The notes: generated by a model not told the origin, from the sequence alone. Numbered from the stretch's first letter, positions 21,703 to 32,567 are shown. The stretch: DNA of 64,000 nt from Monoplex corrugatus (GCA_030674185.1 CM060307.1:59239981-59303980), one strand, 5' to 3'. Made by a program: numbers and translations.

Positions 21703-22897
21703 AATTGATTTTCATAGTCTGTCGCCTGTTGTCCAGCTGTAGCTTGTACCGTCGATACTCGGCGCGCTGCGCTACCCGCGAGGGCAGGAGGGTGGCTAGG
21801 GGGCGGCCGAAAAGCATTTCAGCGGGGGATGGGAGCTTGGAGTCCATAGGGGTGGCTCGGAGGTTGAGCATGGCAAGCTGGAAATTTGTTCCTTCCCTGT
21901 CGCATTTCTTGATGGTCTTCTTGACCGTTTGCACCTGTCGCTCGATGAATCCATTTGATTGTGGGTATCTGGGGGACGAGGTGACGTGGTTGATGCCGTA
22001 TTTGTCCATGAGCTCCTTGAAAGGCTGGCCTTGGTACTGTGGCCCGTTGTCGCTGACGATCTGGTTGGGCCGGCCAAACATGGCGATGACCCTCTCTACT
22101 TCCTCCGCTATGGCATGGCTGGATGTGGTTTTCATCTGGGTAACGATGGGGTACTTTGAGAAATAGTCGGCAATCAGGAGGAAGTTGCGGCCTTCGATCT
22201 CAAACAGGTCTGTTCCTAGTTTTCTCCAAGGGCTGTTGGGATTGTCATGGGGAAGAAGGGGCTCACGGCGGTTTGCGCTCGCGAATTCCTGGCAGGTTGC
22301 GCATGATCTGACTGCTTGCTCAATGTCTCTCGAGATGTTTGGCCAGTACGCGCATTCTTTGGCCAGGAGCCGCGTCTTCTCAAGGCCTTGGTGAGATTGA
22401 TGGAGTTGTCTCAGCACGTCCTGTTGGAGAGCCTCAGGTATGACTTCATGACCTTTAAAGATGATTCCATCCTCGATTGCGAGCTCGTCTCTGAATGACC
22501 AGTATGGTCTGACGTCTGTTGGGAGTGCTTTGATGTTGTCCGGCCACCTATGAACTATAGTCTCCATCAGACTGTTCAGCACGGGGTCGGTCTTGGTGGC
22601 TTCACGCAGCTGGTACTGCTTCTTGGGTGTGAACCTGATGAAGTCGTACTGACTGAAACCAATCTCGTCAAGGGAGAGGTCTAGGCCATCCACACGGAGG
22701 TCAAGGTCAATGGATGTCCTGTCTGCCTGGGACGGAAGTCTGGGCAGCATGTCCGCGAGGGTCATGGATTTCCCGCTGCGGTACTCCACCTCGTAGTCAT
22801 ACCCCTGGATCTTTTGTAGCATGCGCTGGAGACGCGGTGGGGCTTTGAGCAGCGGCTTCTGCACGATCATCTCGAGTGGTTTGTGGTCCATGATCAC
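21647..22897 (-). pseudogene. RNase H end and integrase of the Gypsy-type pol
   Basis: The frame begins DHKPLEMIVQKPL (RNase H C-terminus) and passes GYDYEVEYRSGK and an H-H-C-C zinc-binding module (HQSHQG...CATCQ). It then has the integrase core with Asp in GTDLFEIEGR, Asp in VSDNGPQYQG and Glu in YPQSNGFIERQVQT, all three catalytic acidic residues intact. A TAG stop just upstream (about 22898-22903) and a frameshift at about 21660-21700 cut it off from the rest of pol. Confidence 0.92.
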
Positions 22898-23559
22898 CTA
22901 GAACGGCCTCCCGTAGAGGTTTGGGTGGAACCGTGTGATCCCAAAGACAACCGCGAGCATCTCACGATCTATGTTTGGGTAGTTGCTCTGTGTAGAGTCA
23001 AGTGACTTGGATGCGAAAGCGACCAGGTATCCATCCTGAATAATGGCTGCACCCAGGCCCTTCAGGAGCTGTCGACCTCCAGCATGGTTGGTTTCTTTGG
23101 GTCAAAGAACTTGAGACATGTGGTTGATGACACCAGCTTCTTGATGTTGTTGAAGCAGCAGATGAGGTCTTCTGATATGATGAATGGGACGTCTTTTTTC
23201 AACAGTTCCCTCAGCGGTTGTGACTCCTTGCTGAAGTTTGGGATGAATGTCGACAAATACGTCATCATGCCAAGGAATCTCTGCAGGTCTTCTTTGTTCT
23301 CAGGGATTGGCATGCTCTGGATGCCTTGGATTTTGGCTGGATCTGGGCGAATCTCGTCCTTGGAATAGATATTCCCAAAGAAGGAGATCTCGTCCTTGCG
23401 TATGTCGCACTTTTCTGAATTGAAAACGAGCCCACACTGTTTGGCTCTTTCCATCAGACGCCTGAGGTTGTCGTCATGTTCCTGCACATCCTTGCCGTGC
23501 ACGCACACGTCGTCTGTGATGCCGGTCACGCCTGGGAGGTCCTCCAGTATCTCGTCCAT
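22898..23559 (-). pseudogene. Reverse transcriptase and RNase H part of pol, broken
   Basis: 23062-23559 reads GVTGITDDVCVHG (catalytic Asp pair present), then FNSEKCDIRKDEISFFGN, RFLGMMTYLSTFIPNFS and CLKFFDPKKPTMLEVDSS. A frameshift at about 23060 moves the RNase H stretch LGAAIIQDGYLVAFASKSL into another frame, which ends at the TAG near 22900. Confidence 0.9.
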
Positions 23560-23634
23560 TCTTGCCTGGAAGATGTCTTGTGATACGTGTAGTCCAAAGG
23601 GGAGTCGTTTCCAGCAATAACAGCCGAAGGGCGT

Positions 23635-23946
23635 TCAGAACGTGGTCAGCAGTTGGCTGGGCTCGTCGAGGTGGACTGACCAATATCCTGCCTTGGCGTC
23701 CATCTTGCTGAATACTGATGATCCCGTGAATTTGGGATTGACCTCCTCCAGCGTAGGAATTTTGTGGGGACATCGCTTCAAGGCTGCGTTGAGCTTCTGG
23801 GGATCAATACAGATGCAGAGAGAGCCATCTTTTTTCACTGAGTATGCTAAGCTGGAGCACCAGTCTGTGTGCTCTTTGACCTTACAGATGACTCCCTGCT
23901 TAACCATTTTCTCCAGCTCTGCTTTTAGCTGTTCTTCAAGGTGCAC
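23635..23946 (-). pseudogene. N-terminal part of the reverse transcriptase, broken
   Basis: Reads KMVKQGVICKVKEHTDWCSS, then KKDGSLCICIDPQKLNAAL and SVFSKMDAKAGYWSVHLDE, the usual finger and first catalytic-Asp regions of Gypsy reverse transcriptase. A frameshift at about 23640 separates it from 22898-23559. Confidence 0.9.
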
Positions 23947-24051
23947 AGAGCATTTTCTAGGTGAATCGATGGAGGGTTCTGCTCCTGGTTTGGTGTATAG
24001 CTGGGCTGGATCCTGGAAGTCCCCAAGGGTGTTGAACTGTCCTGGGTAAGC

Positions 24052-24924
24052 TTACTTCAGGCTTTCAATTGATGAAACATCTGTTGTGCTGATTTCGCTG
24101 CAGTTGATAGTCACCAACTTCAATTTCTCACAGGTTGGCAGACCAATGATACATGGGCCTTCTACGTCGACCACGTAGAACTTGGCCTTGGTGAGCTTGC
24201 CCTTGTGACTGAGCTCAAGCTCTAGGCTACTATGGCAGGGAATCTTCTGCCCGTTGTACGCCGTCAGCTTTGTGTTCTTGACAGGTGTGATAACTTTGGA
24301 CGGATCATGCTTTCCATACAGATTCCTGTATGTCTGTAGGGTGAGTGTGTTGCCAGATGCCCCAGTGTCAATTTTCAGCTTGAGCGGTGTCTTGCCAGTC
24401 TTTCCCGGAGCTACAACATCCATCATTGTGAAAGCTTCATTGCGGACGCTGGAAATGTTGATTGTGTCATGCTTGATGTCGTCATCGTCACTCGTGTCCT
24501 CACTCTCTGACGCCATGTTGTGGATTTTTTTTTCTTTGGTTTTCCTTTTGCTACCACTGCTTGGTGTACGAGCCAGGTCTTCTCTTTTTCTCTGTCTACA
24601 TGCCCTTCGACAATGTCTTTTCTTTCCGCAATGGTGACAGGTGCTGTCAAACGCTGGGCATTTACGTGACTCATGGGAAGTGTTGCAATTCCCACATAAC
24701 CGGGCTTTCCCAGTCTGCTTGTCGCTAAGCAGGTCGAGCTTGTGTTCTCCTGTGCTAGGGTGGAGTTGCTGAAGCTTGCTGCGTCCGGCAACTATGGCTT
24801 GGTATCGTCTTCCTTCAGCCAGAGCGTCCGCCAGCTCGTATCCTTTTGCCTTTCCCAGCAGGTCGCGCTGGAAGTCCTCAAGTGGAGTGGATGCTATGAT
24901 CAGTTCTATCAGTCTCTCTTCCAT
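24052..24924 (-). pseudogene. gag zinc-knuckle and retropepsin region
   Basis: Frame with a Cys-rich zinc-knuckle stretch (CGNCNTSHESRKCPAF, then CHHCGKKRHCRRAC), a basic linker and an aspartic-protease active site LKIDTGASGNTLTL, followed by CIIGLPTCEKLKLV. This arrangement is gag-protease at the 5' half of a Gypsy-type element. The frame does not match that of gag upstream because of the break at about 24925-24950. Confidence 0.9.
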
Positions 24925-25211
24925 CTCCGTTTCGTCAAACTCGCATCGTTAAAGATCTTAGGCTTGAGTTGGGATTTGAAAAACTCCCACAGCTTGTCTG
25001 TTTTGCGTTTGTCCTCCTCTGACAGGCCGGACACTTGTAGACGTCTGGTGCCTTCATCACCTATGCCATGCAAGATCTTGAGCGCTTTTTTGCCGTCATC
25101 CGTGATCTCTTCGTCTTCGCAGTACACAGAGATATTGCTTTTGAACAATTGCAAAGCTTCCTCGTGGTTGTCCGTAGCCCAATTCATTTGAGGTATGCGT
25201 GCAGCAGCCAT
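24909..25211 (-). pseudogene. gag N-terminal region, internally deleted
   Basis: Starts ATG at 25209-25211 (MAAARIPQMNWATDN) and includes FKSNISVYCEDEEITDD and SEEDKRKTDKLWEFFKSQL. At about 24950 the expected conserved middle of the gag domain is absent, and the frame shifts into a short nonsense tail. The correct downstream frame is the one at 24052-24924. This looks like an internal deletion. Confidence 0.8.
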
Positions 25212-25600
25212 GATTGTGTATGTGTGTGGTTGCGAAAGCAATATTTATAGTCAGTAATGTCTAATATCAAATGTCCGTATGATATAGCTTGATGTTGGGG
25301 AAACAAGTAGGCCTGTTTCACAAAGGGTAGTGGCAAGAAATGCTGATAATGTTCTCGTATGCCGTGATGATCCTGTGAAATTATAGGCTTTCAACAATGT
25401 TTGTTTGTTGTGTCCCCGAGTCTCTCTGGTACTATCTGGGTTAATCCTTGACGACATGACAGAGCGGCGCCGTTTTGCATTATCGTTACGTCGCGTCGAA
25501 GTATGACGTCACGAAGCTGGTCTTGTTTTGCGCGTTTATCAAAAATAATGGCGCTTCTTCGAGTGTTTAAAGGTTTACTTGCGTTTGGAAGTGTTGGACG

Positions 25601-25618
25601 ATCCCACCGCTGCCACCA
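25601..25618 (-). promoter_or_regulatory. Primer binding site for tRNA-Leu(UAG)
   Basis: The plus strand reads ATCCCACCGCTGCCACCA, directly next to the 5' LTR. This is the 3' end of animal tRNA-Leu(UAG) including CCA, as I recall that tRNA, so the minus-strand RNA would pair with it over 18 bases. Confidence 0.8.
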
Positions 25619-25786
25619 TGAAAAGATTGTTGGGTATATTATTTAAGAAAGGATGGACACAACTCAGAGCATGAAGATCTTGCTGGTTTATTCTCTAGTC
25701 ACATAGGTAAATCCGTAGCATAGCCTAATTATGGGAGTAGTTTCGTATGACATAGCATCGTACATAGTTTCGTACAATGTATAACA
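25619..25786 (-). repeat. 5' LTR of the Gypsy-type element
   Basis: 168 bp, TG...CA ends, partner of 20866-21032. An LTR this short is typical of several Gypsy lineages. Confidence 0.92.
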
Positions 25787-25854
25787 CAGAGCGCACTTAT
25801 AACTTTGACTGTGAGTCCTTCGATAACTGTCAAGGTGCATCTGTTTGATGGTAC

Positions 25855-25899
25855 TCTTAAGTTTTTGCATTTGGTGGATAGGATGCAAGACTCAAAGGG
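25855..25899. mobile_element. Solo right arm of the CCCTTTGACTCCC MITE
   Basis: gtttttgcatttggtggata, followed by ggatgcaagactcaaaggg and TTAA (25900-25903). It matches the right arm of the copies at 1449-1686 and 54640-54807; the left arm is absent. Confidence 0.65.
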
Positions 25900-26099
25900 T
25901 TAAGCATATAGGCAAGCCGGAACAACCATCATCTATGACGGCCCTGCGGCGATGGACAGAGGGTGATAGGACAGGCAGAGGATATTTCTGGAAGTCTCTG
26001 GTTATGACTCTCCGAAATGCACCTGCTAAGGCCGTTATACACGTGGCATTACTGCCCCTATGGAACAATGAGCGTCAGAAAGTGAGAGGGTGGGGAGAG

Positions 26100-26300
26100 G
26101 TTTGCGTGCCCCCCTCCACTCCCAGGCCTGCATATACGCAGACCTGCTACTGCCTGAATCCCTTTTCACATACATGCAGAACATCAAATACGCACGTTAA
26201 AGATCCTACAAGCCATGTCAGAGTTCGGTGGCTTAGGGAAAAACGAGAATATACAGCAAGCACACTACCAAGACTGCGTGTGAAGACTGTACAGCAATAC
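26100..26300 (+). mobile_element. SINE body, plus strand
   Basis: Carries the family blocks in order: cctgctactgcctgaatccc, acatgcagaacatcaaatac, cacgttaaagatcctacaag, gagttcggtggcttagggaa. I recall this block order from caenogastropod genomes (memory only). The tRNA-like head is not evident. Confidence 0.7.
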
Positions 26301-26566
26301 AGCAAATATAATCCCTACACAGTTTGGGCCAAATAAATGTATCCGACAAACATCACTATTTCAAACGCAAACAGGAATAGAAAAGAATTTTTTAATAGAA
26401 TGATCAATTAAAATTTGATAAGTAAATTATTATTGATACAACATTAATAACAATACATTGATCAAATCAATCATCAATAATGCTAAAAGAAAGGAACTTG
26501 TGTGGCAAGGGGGAGAACAAAATAGTCCAGCCGTTCTCACAATTTCCGGTTATCATACAAAAGAAC

Positions 26567-26574
26567 ACACACAT

Positions 26575-26605
<31 letters not shown>

Positions 26606-26668
26606 CATACATACACACACACGCGCGCGCACACACACAACACACACACACACACATACACACACACA
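26567..26668. repeat. CA microsatellite
   Basis: (CA)n with TACA, GCGCGC and AACA variants. Confidence 0.9.
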
Positions 26669-27545
26669 CATTAAACAATCAATATTACACTGATAATTGT
26701 AGAATCCAAAACCTTACCTACTTTTGTTTTTATCGATCTCCAAGAATTCAAAACCTTACCTGTTTTTTTGTTTGTTTGTTTGTTTTTATCAATCTCCAAG
26801 ATGCGCCACAAATAATGACGTAAGATTCGTTTGCCAACGTACAATTATGTTCTGTTCTTAGATCAACTTCGTTGCTTGTTTGCTTGTCTCCAGTTTTTTC
26901 TTCTCTTTTTTTTTTTTTTTTTTTTTCTTCCTTTCTTTTTTTCTCTCTTGCATGGTTTAATGATTATTATTGGCAGTATAGATATATGTTATACATGGAA
27001 TAGACCCTAACTTATCTTTAATTAACTTAATTTTACCATTTTTGTCATCCTCCTCATCGTCGATGTCGTGATCATTATCATCATCAAATCCCTTCACAAC
27101 CACACAATTCCCACTGCCGCCGTTGTCATTGTCATCATCATCATCAATTCAACGATAGTTATCATCACATCATCATCATCATCATCATGTTTATCTCACC
27201 GTTGTCAAAGACAAATGCGAAGATGAAAACTCATGCAAGCAAAGAGCCATACAACACTGTACAATTTGTGACCGTTTATTCGTTTCCTCACATATTCCTT
27301 CACATCTGTTGGCTTGCGTGGTTGATCAGTTGGTTGGTTAGTTCCAGTGATGGGGCTTTAAAAATCTCATAGAAATGAGGTCAGGTGAAAAGCAGACAAT
27401 GATTAGGCTTACTATATAATTTATTACGTGGTTAAGTTGTGGCTAAATTCGTGTAATTATGTACATGTAAATGGCAGCTGCCATCTTCAACTTGATTCAC
27501 ATGATATATAAGTCAGGGTCCATGAAGGAACTTGTATCAGCGAAG
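26669..27545. other. Non-coding stretch with T-tract and ATC repeats
   Basis: Contains a duplicated 45-base block (26700-26765 and 26738-26803, both with tccaa-a-gaattcaaaacct or tttatc-atctccaag), a T-rich run (26907-26945) and CAT trinucleotide runs (27130-27187). No gene supported. Confidence 0.45.
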
Positions 27546-27555
27546 TGAAGACTTT

Positions 27556-27564
27556 TCGTTTGTT

Positions 27565-27605
<41 letters not shown>

Positions 27606-27640
27606 GCCTGTTTGTTTGTTTGTTTGTTTGTTTGTTTTAG
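27556..27640. repeat. TTTG and TGTC tetranucleotide repeats
   Basis: (GTTT)n, then (GTCT)n, then (GTTT)n in succession. Confidence 0.9.
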
Positions 27641-27786
27641 GGACTAGCGCTGTTGCTTGTTGCTGGTTCAAAATGATTCTCCCGCCCTGCCAAAAGGCGT
27701 CTTGAATTAATTGACTGTTGTGGTCGGTGGCTGATCATTCAATCTTTGAGAGGAGGAAAGATCTTCATATTGTCATAGTTCCTTAA

Positions 27787-27876
27787 ACCTTTGACTCCAT
27801 CATCCTGCAGGATGCTAGAGGAAGCTAGTGGATAGGATGACAGAGTGGCAGCTGGTGGAAGCTGGGAACAGGGTGA
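27787..27876. mobile_element. Short degenerate copy of the CCCTTTGACTCCC MITE
   Basis: Flanked by TTAA at 27783-27786 and 27877-27880. It starts acctttgactccatcatcc and carries agctagtggataggatga. It is shorter than other copies and lacks the right terminal motif. Confidence 0.6.
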
Positions 27877-27880
27877 TTAA

Positions 27881-28679
27881 GTCTAAGATATAAAACAAAA
27901 GTCCATGTCTATGGTATATATCGCTGGTTGAAGACTGATGCACAAGTAGGTAGATTGATATATGTGTGATTCCATGTACATGATAAAATCATTTATACTG
28001 GCTTAATCAGATTGATTTGCTTTAGTTTTCCAATACTGCTTTATGACTCAACATTTGCTATGAAAGTAGGTATGGGTGCTTTGCCTGAGGTAAGCACAGG
28101 TTGCAGTCTTGAGTGTCGGTAGTTCCTTACCGCTGGGTCTCTCGCTCAGTCTGGCTTCACGACTGAGTGATGCTGTCGTGTTAATAGGGGGCTTGATAGG
28201 CAGTGACCGTGTTATGAGTTTCCTCGCACAGGGATTTCGACTGCATCAATTTATGGCTTTGCTGTGTTGAGTTGCCAGAAGAAGCGGCGCAGGATCTAGG
28301 CCTACACTATGAGGTGGCGTGGTGCAAAAGTATCCAAATGAAAGACTCTAATTTCGACTGCATTTTGTAAAAGAAAAAATAGCATTGTTTATGAAAACAA
28401 AAATTCGAAAAGGAAGCAAAGGCTTCACAGTATCGTCTATGATTGACCGTATCTATATTGTTGACATGATAAACCAGTAAAGCTTTCTCGGATGTTTTAA
28501 TATCATTTGTACCAACACTAGTCACAGTCTGTTGAAAATGTATTGAACCTTCATCGTCATGAATTTATCGGTCTCGATGATGTGACTCATTTTCACTGCA
28601 GAAAAGATTGACCAAATTGGAAGTTATGCCTGTTTCATAACAAATAAGTCTGTAGTTTCTTTTATTTTAAGTCCCTTAT
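27881..28679. other. Non-coding stretch, nothing recognised
   Basis: No exon, RNA gene or repeat family seen. Confidence 0.4.
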
Positions 28680-28680
28680 G

Positions 28681-28985
28681 ACGGGTGCTGTAGTCAAGTA
28701 GATAAGACATCAGGCTTAAAATCGGAAGGTCTGGGGTTCGATCATGCCTCAGTACTTGCTGCCAGGTGGGTAAAAGGTGAAAAGTTTTCCGATCTCCGAG
28801 GTCAGTGTGCATGCAGGCCCATTAGAGCCTAAGCCTTCTTCATGTGTATACGCAATTAGAACATCAAGTAGGCCTATGTACGTGAAAGATTCTGTCAGTC
28901 GTGTCCGGGTGGCCAGTGGCCAGGCTTACAGAAACATGAAAACACCCAGCATTCGCGCCCACGGCAGGCGGAATAATTATGCAGA
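28681..28985 (+). mobile_element. tRNA-derived SINE with head and body
   Basis: The head has an A-box-like segment (tgctgtagtcaagtagataa) and a B-box GGGGTTCGATCATGCC (about 28733-28748), spaced as in a tRNA gene. It is followed by the body blocks shared with 26100-26300 and 52895-53115 (ttttccgatctccgaggtca, gtgtatacgcaattagaaca, a degenerate cgtgaaagattctgtcagtc). A pol III-transcribed SINE is the best reading. It is not a functional tRNA because the stems do not close. Confidence 0.78.
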
Positions 28986-29214
28986 CTATGAGGCGACACA
29001 TCACCTACGCAGTGTGGGAAAATCATGCATCCCGGAAAATCGGAACGCTTAAAAAATGTCCCTTTTTAAAAATGGAGAATAACATCGATCGTAGCTTCAA
29101 TATAGGCCTATTTAGATGTATGTCAGAGAGTCTGGACGTGTTTGAAAAGGGGGCTTCCTTCACTTTTGTGTCTTTAACGCTACAATATCAAATTTGATCA
29201 TCGTAAATAACAGT

Positions 29215-29450
29215 TAAATCAGTGTCATATGACATATCTGTTATAACTAGTCATGACGATTAATTCAGTCATTTGCCTCAAATTGGTTAAAATCCTAGAT
29301 GAAAGCAAACCAGTTTCAGAAATTAATTATATCAGTGTCATAAGACATCTTTAAAAAGACTCTGGCAATATTAAGCTAACTAATTTTACTCTGCTCAAAA
29401 TCCTAGATTAAAGAGAAATGGTTTCCCATATTTCATGCACCGTAACTCAA
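29215..29450. repeat. Direct duplication of about 115 bp
   Basis: Both halves (starting about 29218 and 29333) carry atcagtgtcata-gacat, tggcaa/cctcaa and caaa-atcctaga-aaag in the same order. Otherwise non-coding. Confidence 0.6.
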
Positions 29451-29625
29451 ACAAAATGGGCATTGCTCAATTGAACTTTTTATTCATGAAGTGCTAGTGG
29501 GCCAGCCCTTTGATTTAAATTTGGAAATAAACAGCAGGAAAGATTTACTGGCATTTTTTTTACACAGAAAGTCCCTAGGGCCCTCGCGTCGATTGGTATG
29601 GGTGTCCTGATTTGCCTTTATTAGG

Positions 29626-29792
<167 letters not shown>

Positions 29793-29794
29793 AT

Positions 29795-29930
29795 AATAAT
29801 AATAATAATAATAATTACAATATTTATATAGCGCAAAATCTTGATAAAATCAAATCTAAGCGCTGAAGCAGACACACACGCACGCACGCACACACATATG
29901 CACACACATATACACATACATACACACACA
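29795..29930 (-). mobile_element. Isolated 3' tail of the L2/CR1-like LINE family
   Basis: (AAT)n followed by ttacaatatttatatagcgc and aaaatcttgataaaatcaaa, then a CA array. It is nearly identical to 14308-14400 at the end of the LINE at 14305-15113. Only the tail is present, so it is either a short 5'-truncated insertion or a SINE using the LINE tail. Confidence 0.75.
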
Positions 29931-29966
29931 CACCGCCACCACCACCACCACCACCACCACCACCAG
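29931..29966. repeat. CAC trinucleotide repeat
   Basis: (CAC)n run following the LINE-tail CA array. Confidence 0.9.
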
Positions 29967-30027
29967 TTACTGTAATAAAATTGCCTTCCTTACAGGATGC
30001 AGGTCAGATATGCAGAGTGAACCTGTG

Positions 30028-30870
30028 CTAAGTCTCCTGTTCATATAACAAAGCCACTCGCGGTTTGTCACCACCCTCAACTTCACTGTCTCTTTTCCTT
30101 CTATTACTGCGGTGCTGCTGCCCTTCAATCTGATTGACCCACTGCTGGGTGCGTACTCTGGAAGACACTCGTCGTCTGTTCAGCTTCCTTAAAGCAGGGG
30201 TCAAGGTTCTATCCAGCGTGTCGCACGTGTCCTGACCTGTCAGGCGAGGGCACAGATCAGGGTCAAGACCGTTCTCGTAGTTCAACAAATCATCGATGGA
30301 GTCATCGCTGTCACTGAGGGAGGGTGGCCGTGCAGACGTCGAGTGATGCACGCTGGCGTTCAGCTGGTGTACCAGAGCAGTAAGGCTGATGTTGCCCCGA
30401 GTCTGTGGCAGGGACAGGGAGAGGGGCCGGGAGGAGGAGTCCTTGCTGTTACCCCCCTCCCTCACACTGTTGGTCCTTCTGAGGCCTGCCCATGCGTCTT
30501 GATCACACAGAGGTTTCCTGGGTCCCAGGCTGCGTGTTTCTCTCCTGGGTATGGCTGCTTTGCCCTGCTCCCTTAAGCTAACGGGCACACTAAAACTCTG
30601 AGTCCTTCTCAGGTCAGGGAGTACAGTCCTTATGCCCTGCAGAGAGTTAGAAAGATGGCGCCTGGCTTGTTCTCTTTTACGGGCTGCTTTCCCTTGCCGT
30701 TCTTTGGCGTCTAGTGCCTCTGGATTTCCTCGGATCTCGTGCACACCCCGTCCCTCTGCTTCCTGGGAGCCCGTACACGCAGCGCCATCTCGTGACGGGG
30801 AGTTGGAATAAAGGAGGGGGAGCAAGCGTTGTGGTGTCGTGTTGGTTGACATGCTGACTCGAGTCGGCAT
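30028..30870 (-). CDS. Unrecognised Ser/Arg-rich reading frame, 280 codons
   Basis: The single open frame begins ATG at 30868-30870 (MPTRVSMSTN; a second ATG 18 bases on is also possible) and ends at 30028. It is clearly GC-richer than its AT-rich flanks, unlike the repeat-derived frames elsewhere, which supports real coding. Features: a basic segment AKERQGKAARKREQARRHL (about residues 56-74), two similar phospho-site-like motifs RRTQSFS and RRTNSVRE, an acidic Ser-rich patch SLSDSDDSIDDLLNYENG and a basic region KLNRRRVSSRVRTQQW near the end. I see no known domain and no signal peptide or membrane segment. It may be a whole intronless gene or the last exon of one whose other exons lie to the right. 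Function unknown. Confidence 0.5.
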   Translation of the reverse strand: MPTRVSMSTNTTPQRLLPLLYSNSPSRDGAACTGSQEAEGRGVHEIRGNPEALDAKERQGKAARKREQARRHLSNSLQGIRTVLPDLRRTQSFSVPVSLREQGKAAIPRRETRSLGPRKPLCDQDAWAGLRRTNSVREGGNSKDSSSRPLSLSLPQTRGNISLTALVHQLNASVHHSTSARPPSLSDSDDSIDDLLNYENGLDPDLCPRLTGQDTCDTLDRTLTPALRKLNRRRVSSRVRTQQWVNQIEGQQHRSNRRKRDSEVEGGDKPRVALLYEQET

Positions 30871-31129
30871 TCCGTCAGCAGACACAGTCAGCGGGACTAA
30901 CAGTTTACTGGACACATACAAGCGTTGTTTTTCTATCTAATGTTATCAAAGTTACTCAGCCGGCAGATTTATTAACACCATACTTGTGGGTTTTTGTTAA
31001 TGGTTGTTGGCTTTCATTTCAAGGTGGCTTAATTCACATTTATTAAATTTTGATAATTTGATAACTTAAATGGAAAATGTGCAAAGCCTGTTCACTGAAA
31101 CTTACAAAATGATAACTTTGTGAGTAAGA

Positions 31130-31345
31130 TACACCTTGTTCACAGAGCCACAGTAGTCTTTATTCACAGAACCACAGCAGTCTTTGTTCACAGCTACGGT
31201 AGTCTTTGTTCACAAAGCCATAACAGTCTTTGTTCAGAGAGGTACAGAAATCTTTTATCACAGCCACAGTAGTTTCTCTTGATAGAGCTACAGTAGCCTT
31301 TGTTGACAAATCAACATTGGTCTTCGTTCACATATCCACAGTAGC
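31130..31345. repeat. Minisatellite, unit about 31 bp, seven copies
   Basis: Repeats of cacagtagtctttgttcaca followed by gagc, diverged, upstream of the unrecognised reading frame. Confidence 0.8.
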
Positions 31346-32035
31346 CTGCCTGTTTACACTTATTCGCCCACCAGTCTTCCTCTTCACCACGAAATATCTT
31401 TAGATCAGACAGACCGATCAAACGTCCAATGGCCACGTGCTTTCCCCCTTTGTCTAATTCCCAACCAACAGTCCTCCCCCAACAGCAGGTCCTGACAAGA
31501 TAGGAAGAGAAGTTACCAGCAGAAGACTGTGTTGAAGCACTAGGTGAGTGTAGGCCAGTGGTGCGCCGAGGTCTCAGAGTTGCCACCTGTCCGCCTATCT
31601 CACGTGAATGGAGACCCCAACAACACGGTCATTTGTCACAGCCTTCTTATCAGCTTCTGGACATACTCGAATACCACCAGGCAGGGCTGCTCTTTCCTGT
31701 TGGCACTCGTCTGGAAAAAAAAAAAAAACAATAAATATTTTTCACCCTACCAACGAAAGTTGTTTTTCAATCTTCCTTTTCATTGAAAACAAATGGGGGT
31801 AGGGGGATTATATCTTTGTTGTTTCTTTCTTTCTTTCTTTCTTTGTCTGTCTGTTTGTTTTCATTCCTTTACCCTCGTAGACTATTAACTTGAACAACAG
31901 CAGAATATGTGATAAATATACAACATGATTACATTTTAGAAATTATAGTATTAGCTGACCAGGGAGCGGTATTACATAACAGCATTGATCATCTGTATAC
32001 TGGGAAGATTTCAATCAAATTACAACATCATTTAT
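31346..32035. other. Non-coding stretch, nothing firm
   Basis: A minus-strand frame at 31311-31586 (contains VGWELDKGGKHVAIGR) is open but has no recognisable domain and overlaps the minisatellite end. There is a TTTC run at 31826-31850. Confidence 0.4.
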
Positions 32036-32039
32036 TACG

Positions 32040-32290
32040 CTGACGCATGTAATCAGACCAGTCGAACACTTCTGCCACTGTACTTCCATAGATTAAAAAA
32101 AAAGTTGTCCCATAGCCCTTGATCAAGGAGGAATGAGATGGTACAGATCTCAACTTTTCTCTGAACCAGTAATATGAAAGTGGTGCCCATCTTCTTTCTG
32201 TCAGTACTTCACCTTCCAGCACCCTCAACCGGATCAAGTGCCCATTCAAAACTGCACGGATTGTGGCCAAGTGCACAGTTTTTTCTGAGT
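32040..32290 (-). mobile_element. Degenerate SINE related to the 5S-headed element
   Basis: Shares with 51320-51470, in the same orientation, the blocks gagatggtacagatctcaac / gaggtggcagagacctcaac, then ttttctctgaaccag / ttttcccggggccag and gtggtgcccatc / cggcgcccatc. The end near the gcccattc block (32240-32275) is a very decayed 5S-like head. Confidence 0.55.
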
Positions 32291-32368
32291 CAGGTTCAAA
32301 CCCGTGCAGTTATAGGGCCTGGAATTTAGGTGCGCGCTCTATTTGGCATCAAGTGAGTTTTGTTATTA

Positions 32369-32370
<2 letters not shown>

Positions 32371-32428
<58 letters not shown>

Positions 32429-32508
32429 CTCTCCCCCCCTCCTCTCTGTCTCTGTCTCTGTCTCCGTCTGTGTGTCTGTCTGTCTGTCTGTCCGTCTGTC
32501 TGTCTGTG

Positions 32509-32567
<59 letters not shown>

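Larger units (their letters stand above)
20866..25786 (-). mobile_element. Ty3/Gypsy-type LTR retrotransposon, complete but inactivated
   Basis: The 4.9 kb element is read on the minus strand: 5' LTR 25619-25786, primer site 25601-25618, gag, protease, reverse transcriptase, RNase H, integrase, polypurine tract, 3' LTR 20866-21032. The LTRs start TGTTAT and end TTTTCA. Flanking five-base repeats are cggag (20861-20865) and cagag (25787-25791), a likely target duplication with one change. The order of pol domains (RT before integrase) is that of Ty3/Gypsy. At least three frameshifts, one nonsense codon and a gag deletion make it non-autonomous. GC content is higher than that of its surroundings, in line with recent arrival. 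Confidence 0.92.

Noticed and set aside
21377..24049. Plus-strand frames opposite the LTR element
   Set aside because: Antisense shadows of the pol and gag genes of the Gypsy-type element.
28681..28760. A functional tRNA gene
   Set aside because: A and B boxes are present but acceptor and other stems do not pair; it continues into a SINE body.
31311..31586. A minus-strand exon with VGWELDKGGKHVAIGR
   Set aside because: No clear splice sites or recognisable domain and it overlaps a minisatellite end.
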